Shown here piece by piece: positions 41,001 to 48,979 of a DNA stretch of 64,000 bases. The stretch is from NCBI RefSeq assembly GCF_013337685.1, contig NZ_SUQN01000010.1, positions 1-64,000 on the forward strand, written 5' to 3'. Within the stretch, counting starts at the first letter, position 1. Each line of letters opens with the position of its first letter. Both the position numbers and the translations under genes were made by a program. Source of the stretch: Citrobacter gillenii (GTDB taxonomy: Bacteria; Pseudomonadota; Gammaproteobacteria; Enterobacterales; Enterobacteriaceae). The notes under the pieces were generated by a model. The model was not told where the DNA came from. It did no database searches and worked only from the letters and a program-made list of their open reading frames with translations.

Positions 41001-41077
41001 AAACCCAGTGCCGCTGCCGTGGTGCCTGCCATACCGCCAGCGCAGATCTTAAAGAACTGCCTTCTGCTGACCTGCAT
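38027..41077 (-). CDS. fdoG: Formate dehydrogenase-O major subunit, selenocysteine-containing
   Basis: 1016-aa molybdopterin enzyme that oxidises formate to CO2 in the periplasm under aerobic or nitrate conditions. An in-frame TGA at 40490-40492 encodes selenocysteine 196 (context QARV-U-HGPTVA). ORF callers therefore split the gene in two, but it is one intact reading frame of E. coli length. The Tat signal SRRQFFK is followed by a hydrophobic stretch. The [4Fe-4S] site is CTYCSVGC...CPKG, and bis-MGD binding domains follow. It heads the fdoG-fdoH-fdoI-fdhE operon. The SelB-recognised hairpin lies just after the TGA. Confidence 0.97.
40461..40492 (-). promoter_or_regulatory. SECIS element of fdoG
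   Basis: Downstream of the TGA, the minus strand GGTAGCAAGTCTTGCTCC (40478-40461) folds as a short stem with a bulged U and a GUC apical loop. These are the features SelB reads in E. coli fdhF and fdnG. Spacing to the UGA is about that of the known elements. Confidence 0.85.
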
Positions 41078-41271
41078 GGTTCGCTCCTTGTTTCGACATT
41101 GTCACGTTCCCTTCGCGTAGGTGTATCGCGATCGCGAGGGAAGTGGTTGTTATTTTTCTTTGCGGACGGGACCGCAAAGGTCCAGAATTGGGTGAATTTC
41201 CCTCCGTCCAGGAGGGATTTGTAAAGAATACCACAATGTTGGTATGTGTGTTCCAATATGGTTAAAAGAAA

Positions 41272-42108
41272 GTGAATAAGATTATTCAAGAAAACATCGA
41301 AAATGTGACAACTTTGACGGGATCGCGCCAGTTGACCCTCTGGAAACGCGAGGATTTGCAACATCCTCAGCCGGATGTCGTCGCTGAAGAAGTGCCCGTT
41401 GCGTTGGTGTACAACGGGATTTCGCACGTGGTGATGATGGCGTCACCGAAAGATCTTGAGCATTTTGCGATGGGCTTTTCACTTTCTGAAGGCATTATTG
41501 AGTCCCCGCAGGATATCTACGGCATGGAAGTGGTGCCTTCCTGTAACGGATTAGAAGTTCAGGTTGAACTGTCCAGCCGCCGTTTTATGGGGCTGAAAGA
41601 GCGCCGACGTGCGCTGGCCGGTCGTACCGGTTGTGGCGTTTGCGGCGTGGAACAGCTCAATGACATTGGCAAGCCGGTTCAGCCTTTGACGTTTACCCAG
41701 ACGTTTAACCTGGCGGACCTCGATCGCGCGTTAAAGCATTTGCACGACTTCCAGCCCGTGGGGCAACTGACGGGCTGTACGCACGCAGCGGCCTGGGTCC
41801 AGCCGTCGGGGAACCTGGCGGGAGGGCATGAAGATGTGGGCCGTCACGTGGCGCTAGATAAACTGCTCGGGCGGCGTGCAATTGAAGGCGAAACATGGCG
41901 GCAGGGAGCCGTTTTAGTCTCCAGTCGCGCCAGCTATGAGATGGTGCAAAAGTCGGCGATGTGCGGCGTGGAGATCCTGTTTGCTGTCTCTGCCGCGACG
42001 ACGCTGGCCGTAGAAGTAGCCGAACGCTGTAACCTGACGCTGGTGGGTTTTTGCAAGCCGGGCAGGGCAACGATTTATACGCATCCGGAACGTCTGGTGG
42101 CGCTGTGA
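41272..42108 (+). CDS. fdhD: Sulfurtransferase FdhD for formate dehydrogenase
   Basis: 278-aa protein that carries sulfur from IscS to the molybdenum cofactor and so activates formate dehydrogenases. The functional CxxC pair is in [13 protein letters not shown]. Further conserved blocks are [23 protein letters not shown] and [17 protein letters not shown]. The start is GTG at 41272, close to E. coli length (277). It is divergent from fdoG across about 195 bases. The start lacks a strong ribosome binding site. Confidence 0.95.
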   Translation: MNKIIQENIENVTTLTGSRQLTLWKREDLQHPQPDVVAEEVPVALVYNGISHVVMMASPKDLEHFAMGFSLSEGIIESPQDIYGMEVVPSCNGLEVQVELSSRRFMGLKERRRALAGRTGCGVCGVEQLNDIGKPVQPLTFTQTFNLADLDRALKHLHDFQPVGQLTGCTHAAAWVQPSGNLAGGHEDVGRHVALDKLLGRRAIEGETWRQGAVLVSSRASYEMVQKSAMCGVEILFAVSAATTLAVEVAERCNLTLVGFCKPGRATIYTHPERLVAL

Positions 42109-42190
42109 TGTAAATGGAACCGTTTTAGTTCCATGCGTAACGTAAGTACGCTGGAGCGAATAAATTAATTGAACGGGAAAAGGGACTTGA

Positions 42191-42820
42191 ATGAACCGTA
42201 CTGATTTTTATCTAAATGTAAAATTAATTTCTGTGATCGTTGTTACTTTATTTTTGTCGGGATGTTATTCGCTGGACCAAAATGAATTTTGTCCTTTTGG
42301 AAAGGGAGCAAGTCAAGAAGTAGATTATAGTTCTCCGGTAATTATTAGTTCAAATAATAATATTATCCCCACCCGGGAACAGAAAGCTCTTTTAGCGTCA
42401 TCGCGCCATTTTTCCTCCGGGGTTATAAATGAAACTTATGATTCTGCTGAATACTTATGTGAAAATAAAGAATTGTCAATTGAACAATACCAACAACTAC
42501 AAGGTATAGCCAATGTGTTTATCCATTCTGGGGCTGTATTCCCGTGGGCATGGACTGAAAATGGCAAGTTGCAGCGCGATCCATTACATCTAGCCTTGGA
42601 GGACAATGATGCAGGCCATATTATCACGGGGGCTTTCTGTGTTGTAGGAATATGCGATCGTATGGATCATGACCAGTTTTGTAAAAACAAAGAACGAGCC
42701 TACCTTAAAAATGAAAAGCTCATAAATAAACTCATTGATTACTACGTCTCTAACAAAGGATATGAAATAACGTATCCAAATACTAAGACGGTCAGTTATT
42801 GTAAGGGGCCAAAGTGGTAA
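42191..42820 (+). CDS. Cysteine-rich lipoprotein of unknown function
   Basis: 209-aa predicted lipoprotein that I do not recognise. The N-terminal signal with lipobox LSGC puts the lipidated cysteine at residue 25. The mature part is polar and carries six further cysteines (NEFC, YLC, AFC, GIC, QFC, SYC), which could form three disulfides via DsbA. It is not YiiG, the lipoprotein K-12 encodes near here. Base use is clearly more AT-rich than the flanking genes and codons such as ATA and AAT are frequent, suggesting recent acquisition. An AAGGGA site precedes the ATG. No partner gene is adjacent in the same orientation. Confidence 0.75.
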   Translation: MNRTDFYLNVKLISVIVVTLFLSGCYSLDQNEFCPFGKGASQEVDYSSPVIISSNNNIIPTREQKALLASSRHFSSGVINETYDSAEYLCENKELSIEQYQQLQGIANVFIHSGAVFPWAWTENGKLQRDPLHLALEDNDAGHIITGAFCVVGICDRMDHDQFCKNKERAYLKNEKLINKLIDYYVSNKGYEITYPNTKTVSYCKGPKW

Positions 42821-42843
42821 GAATAATATTTATAGAATCTACA

Positions 42844-43083
42844 TTACCCATCCCTGGTTTTCAGTAGGACTTCGATTCCAGCTGCAGAAAAAAATACTCC
42901 CCCGGCAAAGCAGAACTCTTTAACCCTTTCAACGCCGTTGTCTGTGTGATACACCGCACGGGCAACGCCATGATGTAAAAGATGAATTTTACTTTGCGGT
43001 TCACCCTGACGAAGTAACCAACTGCCCGGCGGTTGCGCTTTTCAACGGCTGCCTGCGAACCATTGCTGTTCCCGATTAAGAGC
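42844..43083 (-). pseudogene. Remnant of a Crp/Fnr-type regulator
   Basis: On the minus strand an open stretch (43035-42844) encodes GSWLLRQGEPQSKIHLLHHG, then VARAVYHTDNGVERVKEFCFAGG and a stop. This resembles the cyclic-nucleotide-binding beta-roll of Crp/Fnr regulators (LLRQGEP, HHGVARAVY). Upstream, similarity-like sequence (ALNREQQWFAGSR) is interrupted by an in-frame TGA at 43044-43042 and another further up. No start or C-terminal helix-turn-helix remains. The family call is by pattern only. The rest of this roughly 390-base gap holds nothing else recognisable. Confidence 0.5.
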
Positions 43084-43214
43084 TATTCATTGATCAAATA
43101 ATTTGAATGAGACTGGCAAATCCTTCCGCTTTTAGTTGTGCGGTGTGAGGGCTATTATTTATCACATCAAGGCACGGTGCCTTACTCAAACAACTAAATT
43201 AAAGGGTTTACATC

Positions 43215-43427
43215 ATGAAAAGCATCAAAACTTTTGTCGCAGTTATCGCTCTTGCTACCTCTTTCGGTTCTTTCGCTGCTCAGTCTGTTACCGCTACCGG
43301 GTCAACTCTGGAAAGCACTGAAGCAAAAATTGCCGCTCAGGCGGAACGTGCTGGCGCAAGCGATTATAAAATCACTCAGGCCTACAGCGGTAACCGTGTG
43401 CATATGACCGCTGAACTGCTGAAATAA
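43215..43427 (+). CDS. DUF1471 (YdgH/BhsA/McbA-like) periplasmic protein
   Basis: 70-aa precursor with a Sec signal of about 22 residues (MKSIKTFVAVIALATSFGSF). The mature domain (TGSTLESTEAKIAAQAERAG, then ASDYKITQAYSGNRVHMTAELLK) matches the small DUF1471 proteins of enterobacteria, such as YhcN, BhsA and McbA, which respond to stress and affect biofilm. Which paralogue this is cannot be settled. An AAAGGG site lies ten bases before the ATG, and a terminator follows. Confidence 0.85.
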   Translation: MKSIKTFVAVIALATSFGSFAAQSVTATGSTLESTEAKIAAQAERAGASDYKITQAYSGNRVHMTAELLK

Positions 43428-43449
43428 GTGACCTCAGTACTGTCGAAAG

Positions 43450-43471
43450 AGCGCCCTTGAGGCGCTTTTTT
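43450..43471. terminator. Terminator between the DUF1471 gene and azlD
   Basis: Stem AGCGCC (43450-43455) / GGCGCT (43461-43466) with a five-base loop and a T run to 43471. The azlD stop codon lies at its edge. Confidence 0.8.
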
Positions 43472-43793
43472 AGTTTATTCCCGCCATCCTTAACAACGCC
43501 GTCACCACAGCAGCGGCGATAATCACCATAATCAATGGCACTTTGCGCCAGGCGAGGAACACTGCAAACCCCACGCCGAGAACGCGCGCCATACCAGCAA
43601 AGTGCTCACCTTCGTAAAAGGTGGTCGCCAGGGCGACGGAGAACAGTAATACCGTCGCGGCATCGGAAAGCAGCGCCTGCGAGCGCGTGGAAAATGCCAG
43701 ACGGCTCCCCAACTTTGCTCCGCCTAAACGCATTAAATAGGTTCCCAGAGAGAGTACGGCGATACCGACGATAAACAGCGTCATGTTGCCCAT
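43470..43793 (-). CDS. AzlD-family branched-chain amino acid exporter subunit
   Basis: 107-aa membrane protein with about four helices, the small partner (AzlD/YgaH type) of a two-component amino acid exporter. The block SLGTYLMRLGGAKLG is characteristic. It overlaps the upstream azlC-like gene as TAATG, consistent with equal production of both subunits. E. coli encodes the related YgaZH (valine/methionine export) elsewhere; the substrate of this copy is unknown. Confidence 0.88.
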   Translation of the reverse strand: MGNMTLFIVGIAVLSLGTYLMRLGGAKLGSRLAFSTRSQALLSDAATVLLFSVALATTFYEGEHFAGMARVLGVGFAVFLAWRKVPLIMVIIAAAVVTALLRMAGIN

Positions 43794-44452
43794 TATTTTT
43801 TCCTCGTCAGTAAGCCAAACAGTGAAAGCAGTACCGGCAGGCCCACCGGCGCAAACGGGACGGCGGCGAGCGACAGCGCAGCACCGCTGCAGGCGCGAAC
43901 CAGCGTGGTACGGTTTTTAAATGCCGGGACCACTAAGGCCAGCAGAATGGCAGGGAAAACGGCATCCAGGCCGATGGTTTCTGTGGCGGGCAGTAGCTTG
44001 CCAACCATCGCCCCAAGCAGCGTGCCCAGCGGCCAGACAATGGCTACGCCCAGTCCGCACAGCCAGTAGGCGGCTTTGCGCTGCTCCGGCGTTTTTTGCG
44101 ACAGGCCAAACACCACGCTTTCATCGTTCATGATATGGCAGCCGAGGAAACTGGCGGCCCGCGTTCCCACCAGATCGCGTACCGTCACGCCAAACGGCAC
44201 GTGGCGTGCGTTGACCAGTAAACCGGCAGCAGCAGCGGCAAGCGGATTACCACCGCTGGCAACAATCCCGATAAACATAAACTCAGACGCACCCGCCAGC
44301 ACTGTAATCGAGAGCACAAACGGCACCCACAGCGGGAAGCCGTAAGCCATCGCCAGCGAGCCGTATGACATGCCGACTACGCCGACAGCCAGACAGACTA
44401 AAAATATTGCTTTTATCGTGTCGCCTTTGAGACTGGAAAAATAATGTTTCAT
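43793..44452 (-). CDS. AzlC-family branched-chain amino acid exporter subunit
   Basis: 219-aa membrane protein, large subunit of an AzlCD/YgaZH-type exporter. FMFIGIVASGGNPLAAAAAG, NARHVPFGVTV (the N-A-R-H signature) and MNDESVVFGLSQ are typical of AzlC. It is transcribed divergently from an XRE-cupin regulator with a palindromic control region between them, so local control of export is likely. The gene pair is not found here in K-12. Confidence 0.9.
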   Translation of the reverse strand: MKHYFSSLKGDTIKAIFLVCLAVGVVGMSYGSLAMAYGFPLWVPFVLSITVLAGASEFMFIGIVASGGNPLAAAAAGLLVNARHVPFGVTVRDLVGTRAASFLGCHIMNDESVVFGLSQKTPEQRKAAYWLCGLGVAIVWPLGTLLGAMVGKLLPATETIGLDAVFPAILLALVVPAFKNRTTLVRACSGAALSLAAVPFAPVGLPVLLSLFGLLTRKK

Positions 44453-44466
44453 CCTGCTTTAGCCAT

Positions 44467-44532
44467 ATCGAACGAATTTCCATTATAATGAACGCAACAA
44501 GATTGCTTTACAAGTCGAACGATTCGTTCGAT
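44467..44532. promoter_or_regulatory. Palindromic operators between azlC and its regulator
   Basis: TCGAACGATTCGTTCGA (44515-44531) is a perfect 17-base palindrome. Its left half TCGAACGA recurs at 44468-44475, 47 bases away and close to the azlC start. The two sites flank the divergent promoters, as expected for the operator of the adjacent XRE regulator. Confidence 0.65.
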
Positions 44533-44553
44533 ATAAAGAACATGGAGTCATGT

Positions 44554-45102
44554 ATGACCCAACCCATCAGTATGATTGCGAAAAGCCTGGTGCGTGAACG
44601 TCAGCGTACCGGTCTGTCGCTGGCAGAAATCGCCCGCCGCGCGGGTATTGCAAAATCGACGCTCTCGCAGTTGGAGGCGGGCAATGGCAATCCTAGCCTG
44701 GAAACGCTGTGGTCGCTGTGTGTGGCGCTGGATATTCCCTTTGCGCGATTGCTGGAGCCTGTGGTGCAAAAAACCCAAGTGATACGCCGGGGTGAAGGGA
44801 CCAAAGTGGTGGCGGAGCAGGCCCATTATCAGGCTATTTTACTGGCGGCCTGTCCACCGGGCGCACGGCGAGATATCTATCTGTTGTTGACGCAACCGGG
44901 TGCTGACCGCATCTCACACCCGCATCCGCCGGGGTCTGTTGAGCATATTATTGTGACGCAGGGGAAGGCGCTGGTGGGACTGACCGACGCGCCGGAAGAG
45001 TTAGGCGAAGGGGATTACATTTGTTATCCCGCGGACCAGGCACATATCTTTAAAGCGCTGGAGCCGGATACCCAAGCGATTCTGGTTTCTGAGCAGAACT
45101 AA
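44554..45102 (+). CDS. XRE-family regulator with cupin domain
   Basis: 182-aa regulator. The N-terminal Cro/CI-type helix-turn-helix (about 5-62) has LSLAEIARRAGIAKSTLSQL. The C-terminal cupin barrel (about 85-180) has SHPHPPGSVEHIIVTQG and GDYICYPADQAHIFKA, whose histidines could bind a metal or ligand. This architecture resembles SutR and PuuR. The ATG at 44554 follows GGAG with good spacing; the frame stays open upstream to 44488, but that stretch covers the operator. It is divergent from azlC and probably controls azlCD and itself. Confidence 0.88.
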   Translation: MTQPISMIAKSLVRERQRTGLSLAEIARRAGIAKSTLSQLEAGNGNPSLETLWSLCVALDIPFARLLEPVVQKTQVIRRGEGTKVVAEQAHYQAILLAACPPGARRDIYLLLTQPGADRISHPHPPGSVEHIIVTQGKALVGLTDAPEELGEGDYICYPADQAHIFKALEPDTQAILVSEQN

Positions 45103-45112
45103 CTGTTATGTT

Positions 45113-45155
45113 GCGTTGTGCCGGATGCGGCGCGTTAGCGCCTTATCCGGCCAAC
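45113..45155. repeat. REP element
   Basis: TGTGCCGGATGCGGCGCGTT with CGCCTTATCCGGCC: a single REP palindrome between the convergent XRE regulator gene and rhaM. Confidence 0.85.
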
Positions 45156-45159
45156 AATA

Positions 45160-45474
45160 CTACTGCAGATAAAACACTTCTTTTAATTCCGCGCTCACCG
45201 GGCTGTTGTCCGGGTTGGTGGGCATCACGTCACGCATATGCTTCCACCAACGCTGACACACGTCGGTGCTGGCGACGGCATTCCAGCGCTCTTCGGATTC
45301 AATCTCAACGGTGGCAAACAGCAGGCTGCGCTCTTGGTCGAGATAAATCGCGTAGTGATGCGCGCCGTGGGCTTTCAGTACGGCTTCCAGCTCCGGCCAG
45401 ATGGGATTATGCCGACGCTGATACTCAACGTGCGCGTCGGCATTCACCTGCATCACAAAGGCTTTGCGGATCAT
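45160..45474 (-). CDS. rhaM: L-rhamnose mutarotase
   Basis: 104-aa enzyme that interconverts alpha- and beta-L-rhamnose. It is a dimeric ferredoxin-like fold protein, and [36 protein letters not shown] and [17 protein letters not shown] match E. coli RhaM. The ATG at 45474 overlaps the stop of the preceding oxidoreductase gene (ATGA), and the longer open frame upstream is inside that gene. It is the last gene of the rhaBAD mRNA. Confidence 0.95.
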   Translation of the reverse strand: MIRKAFVMQVNADAHVEYQRRHNPIWPELEAVLKAHGAHHYAIYLDQERSLLFATVEIESEERWNAVASTDVCQRWWKHMRDVMPTNPDNSPVSAELKEVFYLQ

Positions 45475-46619
45475 AACGCCTCCAGATACAGCGCGCGGAC
45501 GTCTTCGCGGCTGGCGGTGCGCGGATTGCATGGTGCGCACGGATCGGCGAGTGCTTTGTCCAGCCACCCCTCAATGTCCTCTTTGGTCACGCCTAGCTGG
45601 CTGAAGCCTGCCGGAATGCCCACGCGCTTGCTCAGGGCACGGATCGCGTTGATGGCTTCCATGCTTGCTACTTCATCGCTCATCCCACGGGTATCAACCC
45701 CCATGGCCTGTGCTATGCGGGCAAAGCGTGCCACGGCGTTTGGACGGTTAAAGTTTTCGATAATCGGCAGCAGGATAGCGTTGCAGACGCCGTGCGGCAG
45801 ATTGTGCGTCGCGCCCGGCTGGTGTGCCAGCGCATGCACCAGACCCAGACCTGCACTGTTGAACGCCATCCCCGCCAGATACTGACCAAATGCCATTTGC
45901 TCACGGGCTTCGAGGTTGTGACCCTCGTCGACGGCTTTAGGCAGCCACTGGTTGATCAGGCGAATAGCTTCCAGGGCATTGGCGTCGGTTAACGGGTGCG
46001 CGCCAACAGAAACATAGGCTTCCACCGCGTGGGTCAGGGCGTCCATACCGGTAGCGGCGGTGACTGAGGCAGGAATTTCCAGCATCACGCTGGCGTCATC
46101 GACGGCGATATCCGGAATAATGTTCGGATCGATGATGACTTCTTTCACCTTGCGTGCGGAATCAATGATCACCGCATTGCTGGTCATTTCTGCGGCCGTA
46201 CCCGCGGTGGTGTTAATGGCAACCAGCGGTACGCCGGCATTTTTAACTTTGCCCACGCCGGAATAGGCGGTAGACGGGCCAGGGTTGGCGGTCAGGATTT
46301 TCACCGCTTTAGCGGTATCGATCGGGCTGCCGCCGCCGAAAGCGATGATGTAATCACATTCAGCGTCCTGGTATGCGGCAAAACCTTGCTGGACCAGTTC
46401 TTCCGTTGGGTTCGGGAATACGTCGTCGAACAGATGATACGACATTTTATGCGCATCAAGGGCGGTAAACAGGCTGTCCAGCAGGCCCAGTTTGACCAGT
46501 TGACCGTCGGTTACGATCAGCGCCTTACCCCATTGCTTGTTCGCCACGAGGTTGACCATATCACCAATCGCACCAGCGCCGTGCAGACTGATTTTTGGCA
46601 GTGCCAACATAAAGCTCAT
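45471..46619 (-). CDS. Iron-dependent lactaldehyde reductase / 1,2-propanediol oxidoreductase (FucO-like, RhaO)
   Basis: 382-aa group III alcohol dehydrogenase. The nucleotide-binding [12 protein letters not shown] (about 94-105) and the metal ligands Asp193, His197 ([11 protein letters not shown]), His262 and His276 ([17 protein letters not shown]) are present. It should reduce L-lactaldehyde, formed by RhaD, to 1,2-propanediol, regenerating NAD+ in fermentation. K-12 uses FucO from the fucose operon for this and has no copy here. The gene lies between rhaD and rhaM and overlaps rhaM, so it is part of the rhamnose operon. The substrate is inferred from context. Confidence 0.88.
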   Translation of the reverse strand: MSFMLALPKISLHGAGAIGDMVNLVANKQWGKALIVTDGQLVKLGLLDSLFTALDAHKMSYHLFDDVFPNPTEELVQQGFAAYQDAECDYIIAFGGGSPIDTAKAVKILTANPGPSTAYSGVGKVKNAGVPLVAINTTAGTAAEMTSNAVIIDSARKVKEVIIDPNIIPDIAVDDASVMLEIPASVTAATGMDALTHAVEAYVSVGAHPLTDANALEAIRLINQWLPKAVDEGHNLEAREQMAFGQYLAGMAFNSAGLGLVHALAHQPGATHNLPHGVCNAILLPIIENFNRPNAVARFARIAQAMGVDTRGMSDEVASMEAINAIRALSKRVGIPAGFSQLGVTKEDIEGWLDKALADPCAPCNPRTASREDVRALYLEAL

Positions 46620-46645
46620 AAGTATTCTCCTGAATAATAAATCCC

Positions 46646-46731
46646 TGGTGCCCGATGGCGCTTCGCTTATCGGGCCTACGGTTAAATAGGGACCGTCATG
46701 TAGGCCGGATAAGGCAAAGCCGCATCCGGCG
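46646..46731. repeat. REP pair (BIME) between rhaD and the oxidoreductase gene
   Basis: CTGGTGCCCGATGGCGCTTC with CGGGCCTACG, then GTAGGCCGGATAAGGCAAAG with CGCATCCGGC. It is an inverted REP pair within the operon. Confidence 0.85.
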
Positions 46732-46747
46732 TTGAATGAGGGAGGTA

Positions 46748-47575
46748 TCAGTACAGCTCTAATGCGCTGGCCAGTGGGGTCACGCCAAAACGTTTGCCGA
46801 GAGCAATGAGCTCTTCACGCGTGATGGTTTGCTTCATACCGCCCATCGAATAGATTTTGACCAAAACTTCGGCCGATTTCTCTGCGGTATCTATCAAACC
46901 GAACGCTTCGTCGAGCGTCGGGCCGCTGCCAAATACGCCGTGGAACGGCCACAACACCAGAGAATGCTGCTGCATTGAAACTGCCGTCGCTTCACCGATT
47001 TCGTCGGTACCCGGCACCATCCACGGCAGAATGCCTACGCCGTCCGGGAACACCACCAGACATTCGGTGCTGCCTTCCCACAGTTTGCGGGTGATCAGCG
47101 CAGTGCTGTTTTCCAGTACATAGGTCAGAGCAATCAGATTGGTGGCATGGCAGTGCATGATCACGCGGTCTTTGCCATCGGTGGCTTTAATGCGCTCGCA
47201 GTGGGAAAGGAAGTGTGCGGGCAGTTCGGAGGTCGGTACGGCTTCGTGGGTCAGCCCCCAAAGAATGTGGTAGCCAGCGCCGTCGCTGTCGATTTTTACC
47301 ACACCTAAATTGGCTGCCGGATCGAGCTGAACGTTGCGGAAGAATTTGCCGGAACCGGTAACGATAAACGGCGTGTTAGCCAGCAGCGGCATCGGCTGGC
47401 TCAGCGCGATGTAGCGCGGTTCTTCGTGGAAATCAGCGGTAAAGGGGGCGATATCAGCCTCATCCAGGCGCAGCGTCAGGTTGCCGCCGTTACGCTCATC
47501 CCAACCTTTCAGCCAGGCATCAGAAGTGGCTTTGATCATCCCCTGGACGAACCAGGAGGTAGTAATGTTTTGCAT
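46748..47575 (-). CDS. rhaD: Rhamnulose-1-phosphate aldolase
   Basis: 275-aa class II aldolase that splits L-rhamnulose 1-phosphate into DHAP and L-lactaldehyde. The zinc site is visible: MHCHATNL gives two His, and a further His follows in [16 protein letters not shown]. The catalytic Glu lies in [14 protein letters not shown]. Length matches E. coli RhaD (274). It lies 144 bases after rhaA, the gap being filled by REP sequence, and precedes the oxidoreductase gene that would consume its lactaldehyde. Confidence 0.97.
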   Translation of the reverse strand: MQNITTSWFVQGMIKATSDAWLKGWDERNGGNLTLRLDEADIAPFTADFHEEPRYIALSQPMPLLANTPFIVTGSGKFFRNVQLDPAANLGVVKIDSDGAGYHILWGLTHEAVPTSELPAHFLSHCERIKATDGKDRVIMHCHATNLIALTYVLENSTALITRKLWEGSTECLVVFPDGVGILPWMVPGTDEIGEATAVSMQQHSLVLWPFHGVFGSGPTLDEAFGLIDTAEKSAEVLVKIYSMGGMKQTITREELIALGKRFGVTPLASALELY

Positions 47576-47618
47576 GGTCGGTGTTCCTGTTTATTGCCCG
47601 AACGGGTGTCGGGTCTTA

Positions 47619-47705
47619 CGTAGGCCGGATAAGCGCAGCGCCATCCGGCGTAGTGTTTTGTACGTTGCCGGATGGCGGCGCTAACGCACCGTATCCGGCC
47701 TACAA
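47619..47705. repeat. REP pair (BIME) between rhaA and rhaD
   Basis: CGTAGGCCGGATAAGCGCAG with CGCCATCCGGCG, then GTTGCCGGATGGCGGCGCTA with CGTATCCGGCCTAC. It is an inverted REP pair inside the rha operon. Confidence 0.88.
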
Positions 47706-47719
47706 GGCAGACAACGCCT

Positions 47720-48979
47720 TTAGCTACGCTTGCTCAGTACGTCTTTTTCATACGTGCGGACGTTGTCCAGCCACTGGCTGCCGGCTGGGGTGTCGTGACG
47801 CTGGCAATACATCTCCCAGACGGCCTGCCATGGCAGCGATTTCTGTTCTTCCAGCAGGGCCAGGCGGGCGGTGTAGTCGCCGCTAGCTTCGAGTTGGCGC
47901 AGTTGCTCAGTGGGTTCTAACAGCGCACGCAGCAGGGCTTTCTTCATATTGCGGGTGCCGATCACCCATGCGGCAATGCGGTTGATGGAGGCGTCGAAGA
48001 AGTCGAGGCCAATGTGTACGCGGTCGAACAGATTATGGCGTACGATCTCGCTGGCAATCGCCTGAGTTTCATCATCCAGCAATACCACGTGGTCGCTGTC
48101 CCAGCGCACCGGACGGCTGACGTGCAGCAGCAGGCGCGGCACGTACAGCATGGCGGCAGAGATCTTGTCGGAAATCACTTCAGTCGGATGGAAGTGACCT
48201 GCATCCAGGCACAGTGCGGTCTGGCGGCTGGTGGCGTAGCCCATGTAAAACTCGTTGGAGCCAACGGTGTAGCTTTCTGCGCCGATACCAAACAGTTTGC
48301 TCTCGACGGCATCAATATGATGCGCCGGGTCGAACTTCTCGCTGATGACGTCGTCCAGGGCTTCCAGCAGGCGCTGGCGTGGTGCCAGGCGGTCAATGGT
48401 GATGTCTTTCATGCCATCCGGGATCCAGATGTTCATCACCGACGGCGTACCCAGCTGTTCGCCAAAGTACGCGGAGACGCGACGGCTGGCTTTGCAGTGG
48501 TCAATCCAGAACTGACGGATGCTGTCGTCAGCATGTGCCAGCGTGAAACCGTCGGCACTCAACGGATGCGAGAAGCATGACGGGTTGAAATCCAGACCTA
48601 ACTGGTTCGCTTTCGCCCATTCCACCCAGTTTTTAAAGTGTTCAGGTTTGATTTGGTCACGGGATACCGGGGTATCGGATTCCAGGTAGATAGCGTGCAG
48701 GTTCAGACGCTTAGGACCCGGGATCAGGCTCAGTGCCTGCTCCAGATCGGCGCGCAGTTCAACGGCGTTACGCGCTTTGCCTGGATAGTTACCGGTGGCC
48801 TGAATGCCGCCGGTGAGCGAACCTTCCGGGTTTTCGAATCCGGCGACATCATCGCCCTGCCAGCAGTGCATGGAGACCGGCAGACGATCGAGCTGGCGTA
48901 ATGCCTCCTCGACATCGATACCTACCGCGGCGAAACGCAGTTTTGCCAGTTCCCAGGCTTGTTCAAGTTGAGTGGTCAT
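47720..48979 (-). CDS. rhaA: L-rhamnose isomerase
   Basis: 419-aa TIM-barrel enzyme that converts L-rhamnose to L-rhamnulose with two metal ions. Metal-ligand stretches [23 protein letters not shown] and [14 protein letters not shown] are intact. The ATG at 48979 overlaps the rhaB stop as ATGA, follows AAGGAG and gives the E. coli length. It is the second gene of the rhaBAD operon. Confidence 0.98.
   Translation of the reverse strand: MTTQLEQAWELAKLRFAAVGIDVEEALRQLDRLPVSMHCWQGDDVAGFENPEGSLTGGIQATGNYPGKARNAVELRADLEQALSLIPGPKRLNLHAIYLESDTPVSRDQIKPEHFKNWVEWAKANQLGLDFNPSCFSHPLSADGFTLAHADDSIRQFWIDHCKASRRVSAYFGEQLGTPSVMNIWIPDGMKDITIDRLAPRQRLLEALDDVISEKFDPAHHIDAVESKLFGIGAESYTVGSNEFYMGYATSRQTALCLDAGHFHPTEVISDKISAAMLYVPRLLLHVSRPVRWDSDHVVLLDDETQAIASEIVRHNLFDRVHIGLDFFDASINRIAAWVIGTRNMKKALLRALLEPTEQLRQLEASGDYTARLALLEEQKSLPWQAVWEMYCQRHDTPAGSQWLDNVRTYEKDVLSKRS

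Noticed and set aside
42109-42190. TGGAAC-N7-GTTCCA hairpin after fdhD as a terminator
   Set aside because: The stem is short and no T run follows, so a terminator call is not justified.
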